A stretch of 64,000 nucleotides of DNA from Tillus elongatus (Eukaryota; Arthropoda; Insecta; Coleoptera; Cleridae): assembly GCA_964006375.1 (NCBI GenBank), contig OZ023263.1:138960173-139024172 (forward strand). The letters run 5' to 3'. Below the pieces are notes generated by a model. That model saw nothing but the letters and a program-made list of their open reading frames with translations, had not been told where the DNA came from and searched no databases. Positions 1-10,375 of this stretch are shown piece after piece. Every line of letters begins with the position of its first letter. Position 1 is the stretch's first letter. Both the position numbers and the translations under genes were made by a program.

Positions 1-504
1 ATGTATCATTTGTAGGTACATATTTACAGATGAACAGGGAAAAAATGTATATAATTGTGTTATTTTCTATAATTTTTTATTTTTCGATTTTATTTTCGTT
101 CTTAACTATTCTCAATTTTTTCACTTTTCTGGTTTATAAAAGATTTAATCGTTACATTTATAAACTTTTCGAAAAATAACTTACAACATTTATTGGTGAC
201 AATTCCATATATTTTTCTTAATATTGGAATTAATATAACTTGTACCTTGATTTATAATATTTACACTTTTAAAGAAAATCTTCCATGCACTTTTTAAAAT
301 TTTATTAATTTATCAGTTGCTTCGTTAGGCATTTCTTTGAAAAAATACAAAAATGAGTACTCCATAAAGTTTTTCAGTTCATATGAATGTCTCATACAGC
401 ATTACAATGATGTTTGTGTGCAGTGGTTTGCACACCTCGCTTAACATGAAATACATAACATTCAACCTTTTTGACTAAATTAGTATTATTGACATCGAGA
501 ATAT
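1..504. other. AT-rich noncoding sequence
   Basis: I see no coding potential, RNA gene or recognisable repeat here. By position it is probably an upstream intron of the RhoGEF-like gene whose exon begins at 2755. Confidence 0.4.
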
Positions 505-1122
505 TAAAAAAGTCTGGACGCAGCAAGTGCGTTATGGTAGTGAATTTTCATAGAAATGATCTGGCACAAAATATTTTATTATAACTTTTTTTTTCTGTAA
601 CATAGAACTCTTAATTTTGGTGTAGGGTTTACTTTTTATATCGTAAACCTACCTACCAAATTTGGTTATCATAGATTATTTATTTCTTAAGATAAAAAAA
701 TTTTTCAAATGAAAACTCAAAATTTTACCGGAAAACGTCGTCCGATTTTTTTGATTAACGAACTTGTCAAAGCCATTTACAAAAGGAAGGTACATGCCAA
801 ATTTTATCAAAATCGACTTATTATTCTTTGAGATAAAATTTTTTTTCGAATGAAAACTCAACATTTTCCCGGAAAACCTCTTCAGATTTTTCTGACTAAC
901 AAACCTGTCAAAGCCATTTACAAAGGGAAGGTACATGCCAAATTTTATTAAAATCGGCTTATTACTTTTTGAGATAAGAATTTTTTTTGAATGAAAACTC
1001 AAAATTTTCCCGGAAAACCTCGTCCGATTTTCCTGACTAACGAACTTATCCAAGCCATTTACAAAAGAAACGTACATGCCAAATTTTATCAAAATCGGCC
1101 CATTATTTTTTGAGTTATCGGT

Positions 1123-1189
<67 letters not shown>

Positions 1190-1330
1190 ACATATAAAAA
1201 TTGAAACTGACCTCGGATATGGGTTCTAGGGGTCCTAGATCGCGCTCATTTGAAGAAATTTTTTCAAAATTCAAAAGTCGAGATCTCCTCATTAGTGAAT
1301 TTTTTCTAAGAAAATTCACTAAAAGCAGTG
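505..1330 (-). repeat. (TA)n-centred dispersed repeat, copy A
   Basis: From left to right this copy has a terminal-type motif GGACGCAGCAAGTGCG (about 513), a body containing about 3.3 tandem copies of a unit of roughly 126 bp (690-1115), the (TA)n array 1125-1184, and a flank ending in a hairpin (about 1294-1326) whose arms read TTAGTGAATTTT and AAAATTCACTAA. The same body and hairpin arms recur around the TA arrays near 15.2, 19.8, 29.0, 29.5 and 40.7 kb. The open frame at 676-1092 is only the translation of the tandem unit and is not a gene. The superfamily is unknown. Confidence 0.7.
1125..1184. repeat. (TA)n microsatellite
   Basis: Uninterrupted TA dinucleotides inside repeat copy A. Confidence 0.95.
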
Positions 1331-1384
1331 CCGTAGCCTGGGGGGGCCCATGTAGCCTGTGCACCACCCCCCAAAATCGATAAT

Positions 1385-1806
1385 TGACCCACATATGTTA
1401 AATTTGCAATGGGTGGAAAGACACGAATAGACTTCAATATTTGTTGATGCTTTTTTGAAATTGTAAGTGCCTTGCAAGAACTCATGTTAGAACAACATAA
1501 CGAAGCTGCTGATCAGATATACAAATAACTTTGTGGCTTTCCATTTCTAATCACTATATGCATAATGGGAAAAGTTCTTAAAATAACATTTTATTTCAAA
1601 ATTGGTTAAATGAAAGAGACTCCAAAATAATCATTTAGAAGCACAAAAGAAATGTTCTGCAGAATTATTTCCTACTATTAGAGTGTTGTTGACCTGTGAC
1701 TACAGCATCAATCGAAAGGAGCTTTCCTACTCTGAAGAGAATCAAAACATACTTAAGAAATTCCAGTTTGGCTCTCATGAACATTCACAGGAACATAAAT
1801 ATTGAA
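1385..1806 (+). pseudogene. hAT-type transposase C-terminal remnant
   Basis: The + strand reads, with several frameshifts and stops, as the C-terminal part of a hAT transposase. Visible pieces are an LQWVERHE-like segment near 1408 and, at 1698-1806, the dimerisation-domain signature TASIERSF followed by TLKRIKTYLRN and LALMNIH, ending at a TAA stop. The signature sits at the very C-terminus, as is usual for hAT and zinc-finger MYM/TTF-type relatives. The N-terminal BED finger and the DDE core are absent, so this is a dead fragment lying upstream of the host exon. Confidence 0.72.
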
Positions 1807-2754
1807 TAAAGAAAGACACCTGGATTTTAAATTATGATGACTTAAAAAAAATATGTGTAGCCTGCCACATACCTATAAATAAGGAACTCTACCTTAGACG
1901 AAGGGAAACTTGTGAACAATACAAATAATATGTTTATTATTTGATAATGTTTTCTGTCAACCTGTTTCAATATATCCCGAGCCACTTCTTGACAGGTGCA
2001 CACCCCCACTCCCCAGCCCCCAAACACTTTTAGCAGTGCCTATGACACTGTTAAAAGCACGCTGCATTGACACTTTAAGATATTTACTTGTTATTTTTGG
2101 CATTTAAAACAAAATATGCCATAATGTACCTCTTCATTTCCATCAGCTGATGGCTGCAACAATTGGCCATAAAGTTACAAATCTTAAAATGCAGCAAAAT
2201 TTGGTGAAACTTCACACACAATAATAAAAACACGCATCACACAAGTTCAACAATGCAAAATTATATACTGCTTCATTCTAACAACTAGAGTGCTACAGTG
2301 TACATACAATTACATATTACCATCTACATACAGGAATTATTTAAAATGATACTTTCGGTTTGTACAGTATTTTCTAAGCCCTTATTCTTGTAATCTTTTC
2401 ATTACTTCTTCATAAAGTGTTTTCTTCAATGTCTGCAATAAGACAACGGTCATTTATTATGGAAGAGAAAGTTACTTATACCTAACTTTACACTTTACTA
2501 GTTTTCTGACTTATGTTTATAAGAAAATTTATAATTTCAGTCAGTCCAGAATAAATAAAAAATAAATTTGAATACCATTTTTTAGAAAGCTCTTCTAAAA
2601 AAATAATATGACAGCTTCTATAAAATATTGTTTAAATGTAATCCAGAATTTTAAATTTCTTTAACTATGCCAAGTAACGTGATTTTAATTTAATTTTATA
2701 GAATCATTTCAATTCTCTTTTGGCCTCTATTAAATCTACTTAATTTTTTTTCAG
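1807..2754. other. intronic sequence before host exon
   Basis: AT-rich sequence without recognisable genes. It ends in a polypyrimidine tract and a cag acceptor at 2752-2754, immediately before the host exon. Confidence 0.5.
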
Positions 2755-2983
2755 ACTTCCAACTTAATGTTAGTGGAACATGTCCGAGGTGAGCCTTTAT
2801 CCTTTCAAGTGCTACCATTTGACAATCCTCGTTTGGCATGTACACTAAAAGCCAGATCTCCACAGCACAAACGAGAATGGACGTTACAAATCAAGAGGAT
2901 CATAATGGAGAATTATACAGCAGAAATCCCATCACATGCCAGACAACTGGTTTTACAGCTTGGCCAAGATATACACGAGACTG
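2755..2983 (+). CDS. PLEKHG1/2/3-like RhoGEF, internal exon (PH domain end)
   Basis: This exon codes for the C-terminal half of a pleckstrin-homology domain and the helix that follows it. It starts after the acceptor tttttttcag in phase 0 with TSNLMLVEHV. It includes the PH C-terminal helix signature around EWTLQIKRIIMEN, followed by IPSHARQLVLQLG. That combination is characteristic of the PLEKHG1-3 family of Dbl-type RhoGEFs, in which the PH domain supports nucleotide exchange on Rho GTPases at membranes. The exon ends at the donor G|GTAAG (2984), leaving one base of a split codon. The exon at 23020 supplies the other two bases (GAT), so the reading frame is preserved. The DH domain must lie upstream of the window. 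The exact paralogue is not resolved. Confidence 0.85.
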
Positions 2984-3353
2984 GTAAGGACATAATAAAG
3001 TGTAAATAAGCAGGTTGGATACTGCATGTCTATCTGTGAAATGCTGATTTTAAATATGTGAATGATTTTAGATCTATATTTGGTCATGAAATAGCTTTTC
3101 TGATTCAGTTAGTTTTTTTTCAATTGTTGACTTTCCTTACTAGCTTATGTAATAATGTGTTTGAGTTCAATGTTTTTAAGTAAATAGATAGATTTGCTGT
3201 GATATTTTAGGTCTACAAGTTTTTATAAAGATTTCTCACAATTTTGATTCAAAAGTTACTGATACTGTACTTGAAATAATCCATTTGTTTAACTATAAGA
3301 TAATACAATTTATTATGCCTTTCATTTGTTTTTCTAAATTGGGTAAAAAAAGA
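2984..3353. other. start of 20-kb host intron
   Basis: The donor GTAAG lies at 2984-2988. The sequence after it is AT-rich and unrecognised. Confidence 0.6.
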
Positions 3354-3392
3354 TTCGGGCACAGTAAATGCGTTATAGTAACGAATTTTCCC
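3354..3392 (+). repeat. diverged MITE terminal motif
   Basis: About 38 bp resemble the MITE terminus found at 20824 and 30605 (GGGCACAGTAAATGCG in place of GGACGCAGCAAGTGCG). No partner terminus is visible nearby. Confidence 0.5.
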
Positions 3393-3429
3393 AAAAAAAA
3401 AAAAAAAATTAGCTGAAAGATATTGAAGA

Positions 3430-3605
3430 GCTTCAAAAAAATTAGAAGACTATGATGATAAAGATTTAGAAGATGAAGCGGACACTGAGGGCGAACATAA
3501 AATTGAATTTCATCAAGAAGAGTCAGAGATGGAAGACTATGATGAATATGATAAACATCATAATGGGGAGTTGCTAATTTGTTTTAATAGTAGAGACACA
3601 GAAGA
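3430..3605 (+). pseudogene. possible piggyBac-like transposase N-terminal remnant, left part
   Basis: This is an open, strongly acidic reading frame (runs of D and E such as DLEDEADTEGE) that leads into CFNSRDTED. After removal of the copia element and one copy of its target duplication, it continues at 8606 without frameshift as TWNKISLHKG. An acidic N-terminus followed by a short SRD..TxWxK-type segment is what the start of piggyBac-family transposases looks like. The downstream part is soon broken by stops. The family assignment is tentative; frame continuity across the insertion is the strongest evidence that this was coding. Confidence 0.45.
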
Positions 3606-3868
3606 TATTGAAAATTGGATTGTTTACAATTTTAGCGGGGTTTACTTCTATAATAACTAAATGAACACGTCTGATCATTTAATAACACACACGTTATCAC
3701 CATTTATTATTGTATATGTCTGTTTACATTTTGTGACAAGAATGACACTTAAGGCTAATGACAAGTGTGACATATGGTACATGAACAGAATAGCTTGGTA
3801 ATTGTAACACTGTTGACAGTGGCGCGTATATTTAAAAATGTCATGTTCGTTTCAGATTACCTTCAACA
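3606..3868 (-). repeat. copia 3' LTR
   Basis: Direct repeat of 8343-8605. It ends in CTTCAACA, the inverted counterpart of the TGTTGAA that starts the other LTR. Confidence 0.93.
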
Positions 3869-3878
3869 CCTCCCCTCG
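3869..3878 (-). other. copia polypurine tract
   Basis: The - strand reads GAGGGGAGG directly before the 3' LTR, the expected place for plus-strand DNA priming. Confidence 0.75.
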
Positions 3879-4141
3879 GACATTACATTTTTATTCAATA
3901 TAACCTAAAACGAACCCTCAGACAAAGCATCAAAAATACGAGAAATTACTGAAAAACATATTATTACTGAAACTAAAAGACACTCCTAAAAAAAAACTAA
4001 ACTTGATAACATAACTGACAGCTGAGCCAAAACATCATACTGTAAATTATTAGCTTATAAGAAAAATTAGATCAGAACTTTAGTAACTAAAATTATGCAG
4101 GTAAGGGTAATATGGTCTTCCCTTGTCAAAACATGCACGAT

Positions 4142-7100
4142 TCAACACAAACCGATTGATTGATTAATAATTTTCATTTTTGGACCAGATAGAGCTTTAG
4201 TAAATAAATCTGCTTTGTTCTGACAAGATGTTACATACTCAAATTTCACTTTCCCCAAATCTACTGCTTCCCTTACACAATGATACTTTGCTTTGAAATG
4301 TTTATTTTTCTTTGTAACGATGTCACTTATAGAATTTGCTATAGCACTTTGGTTATCTGCATAAATGATCACTGGTTCACTCAAAAAGGTCTCTTGGTCT
4401 ATTTCCATGAAAAAATTAATTAACCATTCGTATTCACAAACTGCTTCATGCATAGCAACATATTCTGACTGAGATGTGGATGTTGATACTGATGTCTGCT
4501 TCTGGCTGGTCCATCCAACAGCCCCACTTGCAAAGATTATCACTTTGCCTGAAACTGATCTAGCTTTTTCATCATCGCCGGCAAAATCTGCATCACAATA
4601 TATTTTCAAATCTTGGTCAGTTTTCTGATACTTCAAAACTAGTTTTCTAGTCTTCTTTAAATATTTAAAAATATGTTTCACCTCCATCCAATGATGTGTA
4701 GTTGGTCTTTCACAATATCTAGATACTTTACCTACAGCAAAGGCAATGTCTGGTCGTGTTCCATTGGCCAAATATAGTAAAGAACCAACTGCCTTCCGGT
4801 ACAACTTTTGATCACATAGTGTATCATCTGAAGGTTCGGAGGAGATGACTCCCAAAGGTAAAGGGGTAGGTTTACCAATGCAATTCTCCATTCCAAATTC
4901 TCTCAGTATCTCATCTATATAGTGTATCTGATCTATAGTCAATACATCCCTGTTCGGCCTAGTAATGTGCAAGGATAATAACATATGAGCTGCTCCCAAA
5001 AATTTCACCTGTAATTTATTGGATAAAATCTCTTTAAAAAAATTAATGTCTTCTTTCATGCCAAAAACCACAATATCATCAACATAAACAGCTAATATCA
5101 GGGTTTGACTAACATAGACGCATGGGTCAGACAATAATCTTCTAAAGTTCAGCTGTATGAGGATATTACTGAGGCATTTGTACCACTGACTTGCTGATTG
5201 TGGTAAACCATACACACTTTTGTTTAGTCTACAAACATGTTCATCTGGTTGACTCCTGTTTAATTCATAACCAGGTGGCTGCTGCATATAAATGATGTCA
5301 TTCAAATCACTATTTAAATAAGCTGATACGACATCAACTTGTTCTACATCCCAGGAATATTCACATGCTAATGCTAGTAAGATTCTAAGTGAATGCTTCC
5401 TGACTACTGGACTATCAATTTTATCGGAAAAATCTATACCTGCTACAAGATTAAAACCTCTTGCCACGAGTCTTGCTTTATGTTTCAGGATCTGTCCATC
5501 ATTATCCCTCTTTAATTTAAATACCCATTTTGCACTAACTATGTTTTCTTCTACAGGTCGCTTCACTACTTCCCAAACATTGTTTCGTTTCATATTTGCT
5601 ATTTCCTCATCCATAGCCCTCTTCCATTCCTTGCTGTCCTTACTTGCTAAGGCTTCTTCCCTGTTCTTTGGCTCAATAGCTTCATTAGCATAGTAGGGAC
5701 CTGCAACAATTGTATGACAACATATACAACCTTTAGGTGGTTTTCTGTTTCGACTGCTCCTTCCACTGGCTATACTTGGCTCTTCAACATCTGTCTCATT
5801 GTATGTTACATCTGAGTGGGAATTCAGTTCCATTCTGGCCTGCACTTGTGCTGGTTTACCTGGTATATTTTGCATAATTGCTTCTGCCCCTTCATGCCCT
5901 TGGTAAAGTTGCTCGTGCTGAACCTCCCCTGAAGCCATGGTTATGGTGACCTCATCCTTTTCACCTTCTCCAGTGTCTTCTCTTAAAAACACAGAACTCG
6001 GTATCTCTAATTTCATTGGAAAGACCTCTTCTTGGAATCTGACATCTCTTCTGTTAATAATAATTTTTCTATCCAGACTCCACAGTCTATATCCTTTAAC
6101 ATTGTCAGGATAACCAAGCAATACACATTTCTCTGCTTTGTTCCCAAATTTAGAGCGACCTATTGATAGACACCAGGTTAAGCATCCAAACACTCTCAAA
6201 TAATTCAAATCTCTTGGCTCCAGCTTCCTCTTGTTCCACAGTTCAAAAGGTATTTGGTGTCCTATTGAAGCGGATGGGCATAGATTTCTAGTTTTTACTG
6301 CAGTTGAAAGTGGTTCTGCCCAAAAACGTTTATCCAGTCCAGATTGTATTAACATACATCGAACCATAGTTTCTAACGTGTAGTTTTGTCGCTCTGCACG
6401 TCCATTCTGAGAAGGAGAATTTGGACATGATTTTCGATGTTTTATATTACATATATTTAGATGTTCCTCAAACCCTTTGCTGCAATACTCTCCACCATTG
6501 TCAGTTTGAAGTTCTTTAATATTTAATTGATGATGCAATTCAGCCTTACCCTGGTATTTGCAAAATTCTGGAAACACATCACTTTTTCTCTCAATAGGTA
6601 TGGCGGTCACATAATTTGTCTGTTCGTCTAAAAAGGTAACAAAGTAATTTGCATTACCATAAGATGTTAAAAATGGTCCCGCTACATCAGAATGTATTCT
6701 TTCCAACGGTTCTGTTGCTTGCTGGTGTTGTTTCTCAGGAAATGCCTTCTTCTTGATTTTTGCACGAATACATACTTCACAATCTTTTACTCCTTCATTA
6801 CTCCTGGGTACATCTTCTAGTGGTGGAATTTTCTCTAAAGCATTGTTGTGCAAATGCCCAAATCTTTCATGCCAGGTTCGAATTGAAACATTTGCAGTCT
6901 TCTCTTCCTTGTAAAACATTGGTAAATTTGAGTCTTCGGTAAATAAATGATAAACTCTTCCGATTCTGTGAGCAGTAAACATAATTTCGTTATTTCTTAT
7001 GAGAGATAATCTCCCATTACTGCCTCTAACGCTCAGACCCTTTTCTTCCAGAGTGCCCAGTGATATGAGATTATCTTTGAGTGTAGGAACAAATAAAACA

Positions 7101-8224
7101 TTTGTGAACTTAATTCTCTGCCCTCCACATTCATCTGACAGATTCAAAGTAACTGAACCAATACCTCTCACCTGTACATAGATTCCATCTGCTACATGTG
7201 CTTTGTCTTTTATAACTTGAAAATCTTCAATAATATCTCTTTGGTAAGTCATGTGATCTGATGCTCCTGAATCAACTAACCAAGAGTGAGCCTGCTCTCC
7301 ATTTCTAATAATATTCAATATCTGGATTGGTTTTTCTGCACATGTGGTTGTAACAGCTGATACTTGTCTGTCCTCTCTGCGATCCTGATCATTATTTTTC
7401 TCTCTCTCCTTATATTCGTGTTGGTTAAATCTTCTTAGTTCTTTGTGGTTCCTTTCTGCTTCAAACCTTGGACAATTTGCAGAAATGTGTCCTTTTTCTC
7501 TACAGGCGAAGCAAATCACGAACTTTGTATTTTTGTTACTGCTATTATTAATACTTCCTTGGCTGTATTTACTTTGGTGTGTTACTTTCATAGCAGCTAT
7601 TTTCTCTTCAACTTCGTCTTCACCGTTTCTTATTCTCCTTTCTTCAATAAGTAATTTTGACTTTACTGTTGCCACGGATAATGACAGGTGTTCATCATCC
7701 ACCAACCTATCTAAACTGCGAACCAAGCCTTCAAATTTTGGTAGTGGCAATCCAGCTAGCATAATGGCGGCAATTGTCTTGTCGTTAAATTCAAATCCCG
7801 CCTTTTTAATTTTTCTCTCCATCATTTGGATTTTATTTATATAATTTAAAACTGTTGTGTGCTCATCTAGCCTAATATTGATCAACTCCTTGAACATATG
7901 GACCGTATTGAAAAGGCCAAAACTGGATGTTAATTCCTCCAATTTATGGTAGGCTTCGTTTGCATTTGTCAAGTCACCGATGTCGGACAGGAACATGGTG
8001 GACACGGATTTAAGTATATAGCACATTGCTGTTTGGTTAATTTTATTACGTCTTCTAAGTTCTGCCGCATCGGGCACAAAATCGTCCTCATCGTTGTAAC
8101 CTTCAATACCTTCGTAAGCGTCTCTTAACATAAGGTTTGCCTTCAGCTCAATCGACCATTCATAAAAATTGTCCATCGTCAATTTTTTCATGCGAACGAC
8201 TTCCTCGTTCATTATATCGGCCAT
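4142..8224 (-). CDS. copia Gag-Pol polyprotein
   Basis: This single 1,360-residue frame carries all copia functions in order. An N-terminal UBN2-type Gag domain (residues about 10-200) is followed by a CCHC zinc knuckle (238-251, CFACREKGHISANC) and an aspartic protease with DSG at 318-320. The integrase follows, with the D,D,E triad visible in HSDVAGP, TDNGGEY and QNGRAERQ. The reverse transcriptase has catalytic YVDD near residue 1046. The C-terminal RNase H starts with YCDADFAGD. There is no internal stop or frameshift. The start ATG lies 118 bp inside the 5' LTR edge. This pol order (PR-IN-RT-RH) is diagnostic of Pseudoviridae-type elements. Confidence 0.95.
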   Translation of the reverse strand: MADIMNEEVVRMKKLTMDNFYEWSIELKANLMLRDAYEGIEGYNDEDDFVPDAAELRRRNKINQTAMCYILKSVSTMFLSDIGDLTNANEAYHKLEELTSSFGLFNTVHMFKELINIRLDEHTTVLNYINKIQMMERKIKKAGFEFNDKTIAAIMLAGLPLPKFEGLVRSLDRLVDDEHLSLSVATVKSKLLIEERRIRNGEDEVEEKIAAMKVTHQSKYSQGSINNSSNKNTKFVICFACREKGHISANCPRFEAERNHKELRRFNQHEYKEREKNNDQDRREDRQVSAVTTTCAEKPIQILNIIRNGEQAHSWLVDSGASDHMTYQRDIIEDFQVIKDKAHVADGIYVQVRGIGSVTLNLSDECGGQRIKFTNVLFVPTLKDNLISLGTLEEKGLSVRGSNGRLSLIRNNEIMFTAHRIGRVYHLFTEDSNLPMFYKEEKTANVSIRTWHERFGHLHNNALEKIPPLEDVPRSNEGVKDCEVCIRAKIKKKAFPEKQHQQATEPLERIHSDVAGPFLTSYGNANYFVTFLDEQTNYVTAIPIERKSDVFPEFCKYQGKAELHHQLNIKELQTDNGGEYCSKGFEEHLNICNIKHRKSCPNSPSQNGRAERQNYTLETMVRCMLIQSGLDKRFWAEPLSTAVKTRNLCPSASIGHQIPFELWNKRKLEPRDLNYLRVFGCLTWCLSIGRSKFGNKAEKCVLLGYPDNVKGYRLWSLDRKIIINRRDVRFQEEVFPMKLEIPSSVFLREDTGEGEKDEVTITMASGEVQHEQLYQGHEGAEAIMQNIPGKPAQVQARMELNSHSDVTYNETDVEEPSIASGRSSRNRKPPKGCICCHTIVAGPYYANEAIEPKNREEALASKDSKEWKRAMDEEIANMKRNNVWEVVKRPVEENIVSAKWVFKLKRDNDGQILKHKARLVARGFNLVAGIDFSDKIDSPVVRKHSLRILLALACEYSWDVEQVDVVSAYLNSDLNDIIYMQQPPGYELNRSQPDEHVCRLNKSVYGLPQSASQWYKCLSNILIQLNFRRLLSDPCVYVSQTLILAVYVDDIVVFGMKEDINFFKEILSNKLQVKFLGAAHMLLSLHITRPNRDVLTIDQIHYIDEILREFGMENCIGKPTPLPLGVISSEPSDDTLCDQKLYRKAVGSLLYLANGTRPDIAFAVGKVSRYCERPTTHHWMEVKHIFKYLKKTRKLVLKYQKTDQDLKIYCDADFAGDDEKARSVSGKVIIFASGAVGWTSQKQTSVSTSTSQSEYVAMHEAVCEYEWLINFFMEIDQETFLSEPVIIYADNQSAIANSISDIVTKKNKHFKAKYHCVREAVDLGKVKFEYVTSCQNKADLFTKALSGPKMKIINQSIGLC

Positions 8225-8328
8225 TTTAGAATAAGAAAATGAACTTCCGCTACAACGTCTGTTATTCTATTATGTTAGTACACTTCATGCACTTGATACT
8301 ACCCGCAAATTGTATTACATAAAGCGCC

Positions 8329-8342
8329 TAAGTCTCATAATC
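8329..8342 (-). other. copia primer-binding site (internal tRNA-Met)
   Basis: Just inside the 5' LTR, the + strand reads AGTCTCATAATC and continues with TG of the LTR. This equals the anticodon arm of metazoan elongator tRNA-Met, not its 3' CCA end. Priming by a cleaved or half tRNA is known for copia, so the element RNA would pair with the anticodon region. Confidence 0.65.
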
Positions 8343-8605
8343 TGTTGAAAATTGGATTGTTTACAATTTTAGCGGGGTTTACTTCTATAATAACTAAATG
8401 AACACGTCTGATCATTTAATAACACACACGTTATCACCATTTATTATTGTATATGTCTGTTTACATTTTGTGACAAGAATGACACTTAAGGCTAATGACA
8501 AGTGTGACATATGGTACATGAACAGAATAGCTTGGTAATTGTAACACTGTTGACAGTGGCGCGTATATTTAAAAATGTCATGTTCGTTTCAGATTACCTT
8601 CAACA
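8343..8605 (-). repeat. copia 5' LTR
   Basis: Direct repeat of 3606-3868, bounded by TGTTGAA and TTCAACA. It holds the promoter for the - strand transcript by family rule; I did not identify a distinct TATA box. Confidence 0.93.
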
Positions 8606-8720
8606 GATACCTGGAACAAAATCAGCCTTCACAAAGGTATAGGTGCTTCCAGAACGACCCAGACATCTCTGTCTGATCAGGGATGATATTTTGAATATTA
8701 TTCTGAGAGCATCAAAACAT
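8606..8720 (+). pseudogene. possible piggyBac-like remnant, right part
   Basis: The frame from 3605 resumes here (TWNKISLHKG, then TTQTSLSD) and reaches a stop within about 90 bp. It is separated from its left half by the copia insertion. Confidence 0.4.
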
Positions 8721-9627
8721 TTTTCGTGTAAGAGAGTAGGATGCGCGGTATACCGATTGATCTTATTGACTTCAAATATTTTTTATGTCTTTTGATTCTA
8801 CCAGCAGTTCACCGGAAATGTCTACAATTCAACATTCGAACTACTCATGAACAAAGAAGAGAGTTAAGCTTGCAGCTATTCGCAAAGAATTCAAGAAATT
8901 CGCAATAATTGTAAAAAGAGAGTTATTCATTAAGCGATAATGTTACAATTGATGAGAAACTAAAGGGATACAGTTCAGAGACATACGCTGTATTAGAGTG
9001 GTTATTTGCACAAACAATAAACCTTCAGATGTTGTACTGAGATTTTACCAACCTGTTTAGTATCAGAGAAAAATATAAAGACAGACAACTGATTCACCAG
9101 TCTTGGGTTGGTTAAGGCGTTAAGAAGTAAAACCTAAGTTATATTGGAACAAAAAAAGCTCTAAATTTCTGTAGAGTTCGCCATAGGTGCGAGAAGAGCA
9201 GTCAAGCGCATCTTGTTTGGTTCAGAAAAACCTTACGTTGGCACCCTAAACTTTCAAGCTGATTTCATCAAATCTTCATAGTTTTAAATTCAGATGTTTT
9301 TTTTATGCTACATAAGAATGAGAATGTTATAATTTATTTCCATTTATTGCTTATGACTGATGACGTCACAATGATATGATGTATTTTAACTTCTTTTATG
9401 ACATGATTTTCTAAGTTCCTGAATCTACTACTATCCAATTACCTAGAATACATAAATTGTTTAAGGCATTTTTTTTATAGGCATTAGTCTATCCTGATTG
9501 ATATATACCAATTTTGTGCAACATATAATAAGAAGTTCGCTTACTTCGTATTATATTAATAGTTTTCTGTAGTTATTACCACTCATAACAGATGGCTTTC
9601 ACTTGTGATGGAACTGAAGGTTTTAGG
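8721..9627. other. intronic sequence, nothing recognised
   Basis: No open frame of note, no inverted repeat and no match to the other repeats of the window was seen. Confidence 0.4.
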
Positions 9628-9882
9628 AAACTAAAAACATTTTAGACAAGTGCTTTCTTCTTAGAACTCTAGTTTTAGTAGTTTTTTAAAATATAAATGG
9701 ATAATACTTGGTCACTCTAAACAACCCTGTATAATTTGCAAGTAATTAAAAGTAGAGTATGTAAATATTTAATATTTACTTAACTCTGTGCTCTAATCAT
9801 AATGTTCTTCGAAACGGTGGTAGGGTGTAACTACTTCCTGATCTCAGTATTGCCAAACCAAGCTGAATATAATGAAAATGTT
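9628..9882 (+). repeat. dispersed repeat, copy 1 (pair with 21147-21393)
   Basis: This segment aligns along its length with 21147-21393: both share the ACATTTTAGACA start, CTCTAGTTTTAGTAG, CAACCCTGTATAATTTGC and GGTGGTAGGGTG. Both copies lie next to a MITE terminus, so they may be part of one larger element. Confidence 0.75.
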
Positions 9883-9889
9883 CGGGACG

Positions 9890-9935
9890 CAGCAAGTGCA
9901 TTATAGTAGCGAATTTTCATAAGATTCGTCACTAT
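9890..9935 (+). repeat. solo MITE terminus
   Basis: GGGACGCAGCAAGTGC followed by a GCGAATTTTCAT-type end matches the terminal repeats of the MITEs at 20824-21139 and 30338-30640. No second terminus is seen close by. Confidence 0.6.
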
Positions 9936-10179
9936 TGAAAAAATAGTTCCCAAAAAATAAACAACGATTTAAAAGAAAATAAATTAAAAATGAAAGCAAA
10001 ATAATAATAAATGGTAAAATTAATTGAACGAGAGTCTTCTAATTATGGCAATACAATCAGAAATTAGAATTGTTCAAAATAATATATTATTTAATACATA
10101 TAGATGATAGATGTAAGATTTCCATTATAATATTATTATGATACTGTGAAGGCCGATACTTGATGTAAATCCGTTGTCA

Positions 10180-10375
10180 ACTTAGGTAAATGAACAAATT
10201 GATTTACACTATTTTATAGAATGTATATGTATAACTGCTGCAGTTTCGCTGGCGTGCTCAGTTTTATCAAATACTTCCATTCTGTATTTGATAAAGCTAA
10301 GCACGTCAGCGAAACGGCAGCAGCATATACATTCTATAAAATAGTGTAAATCAATTTGTTCATTTAGACCTAAGT
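10180..10375. repeat. foldback (near-palindromic) element
   Basis: Two arms of about 92-95 bp are inverted copies of each other around a 9-base spacer at 10275-10283. The outer ends are ACTTAGGT and ACCTAAGT; the inner ends are TCAAATAC and GTATTTGA. Mismatches are few and mostly near the centre. A transcript or single strand would fold into a hairpin almost the whole length of the element. It looks like a foldback MITE; no target duplication was identified. Confidence 0.8.

Larger units (their letters stand above)
3606..8605 (-). mobile_element. intact Ty1/copia LTR retrotransposon
   Basis: This 5.0-kb element is transcribed on the - strand. It has 263-bp LTRs (3606-3868 and 8343-8605) that differ visibly only at the outer terminus of the left copy. 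A single uninterrupted gag-pol frame, a primer-binding site and a polypurine tract are in the expected places. GATA(C) flanks both sides (3603 region and 8606-8610) and is the likely 5-bp target duplication; the left copy is slightly damaged at the junction. Near-identical LTRs plus an intact frame indicate a recent insertion, possibly still mobile. Confidence 0.93.

Noticed and set aside
6760..8128. Several + strand frames inside the copia element
   Set aside because: They are shadows of the intact - strand gag-pol frame.
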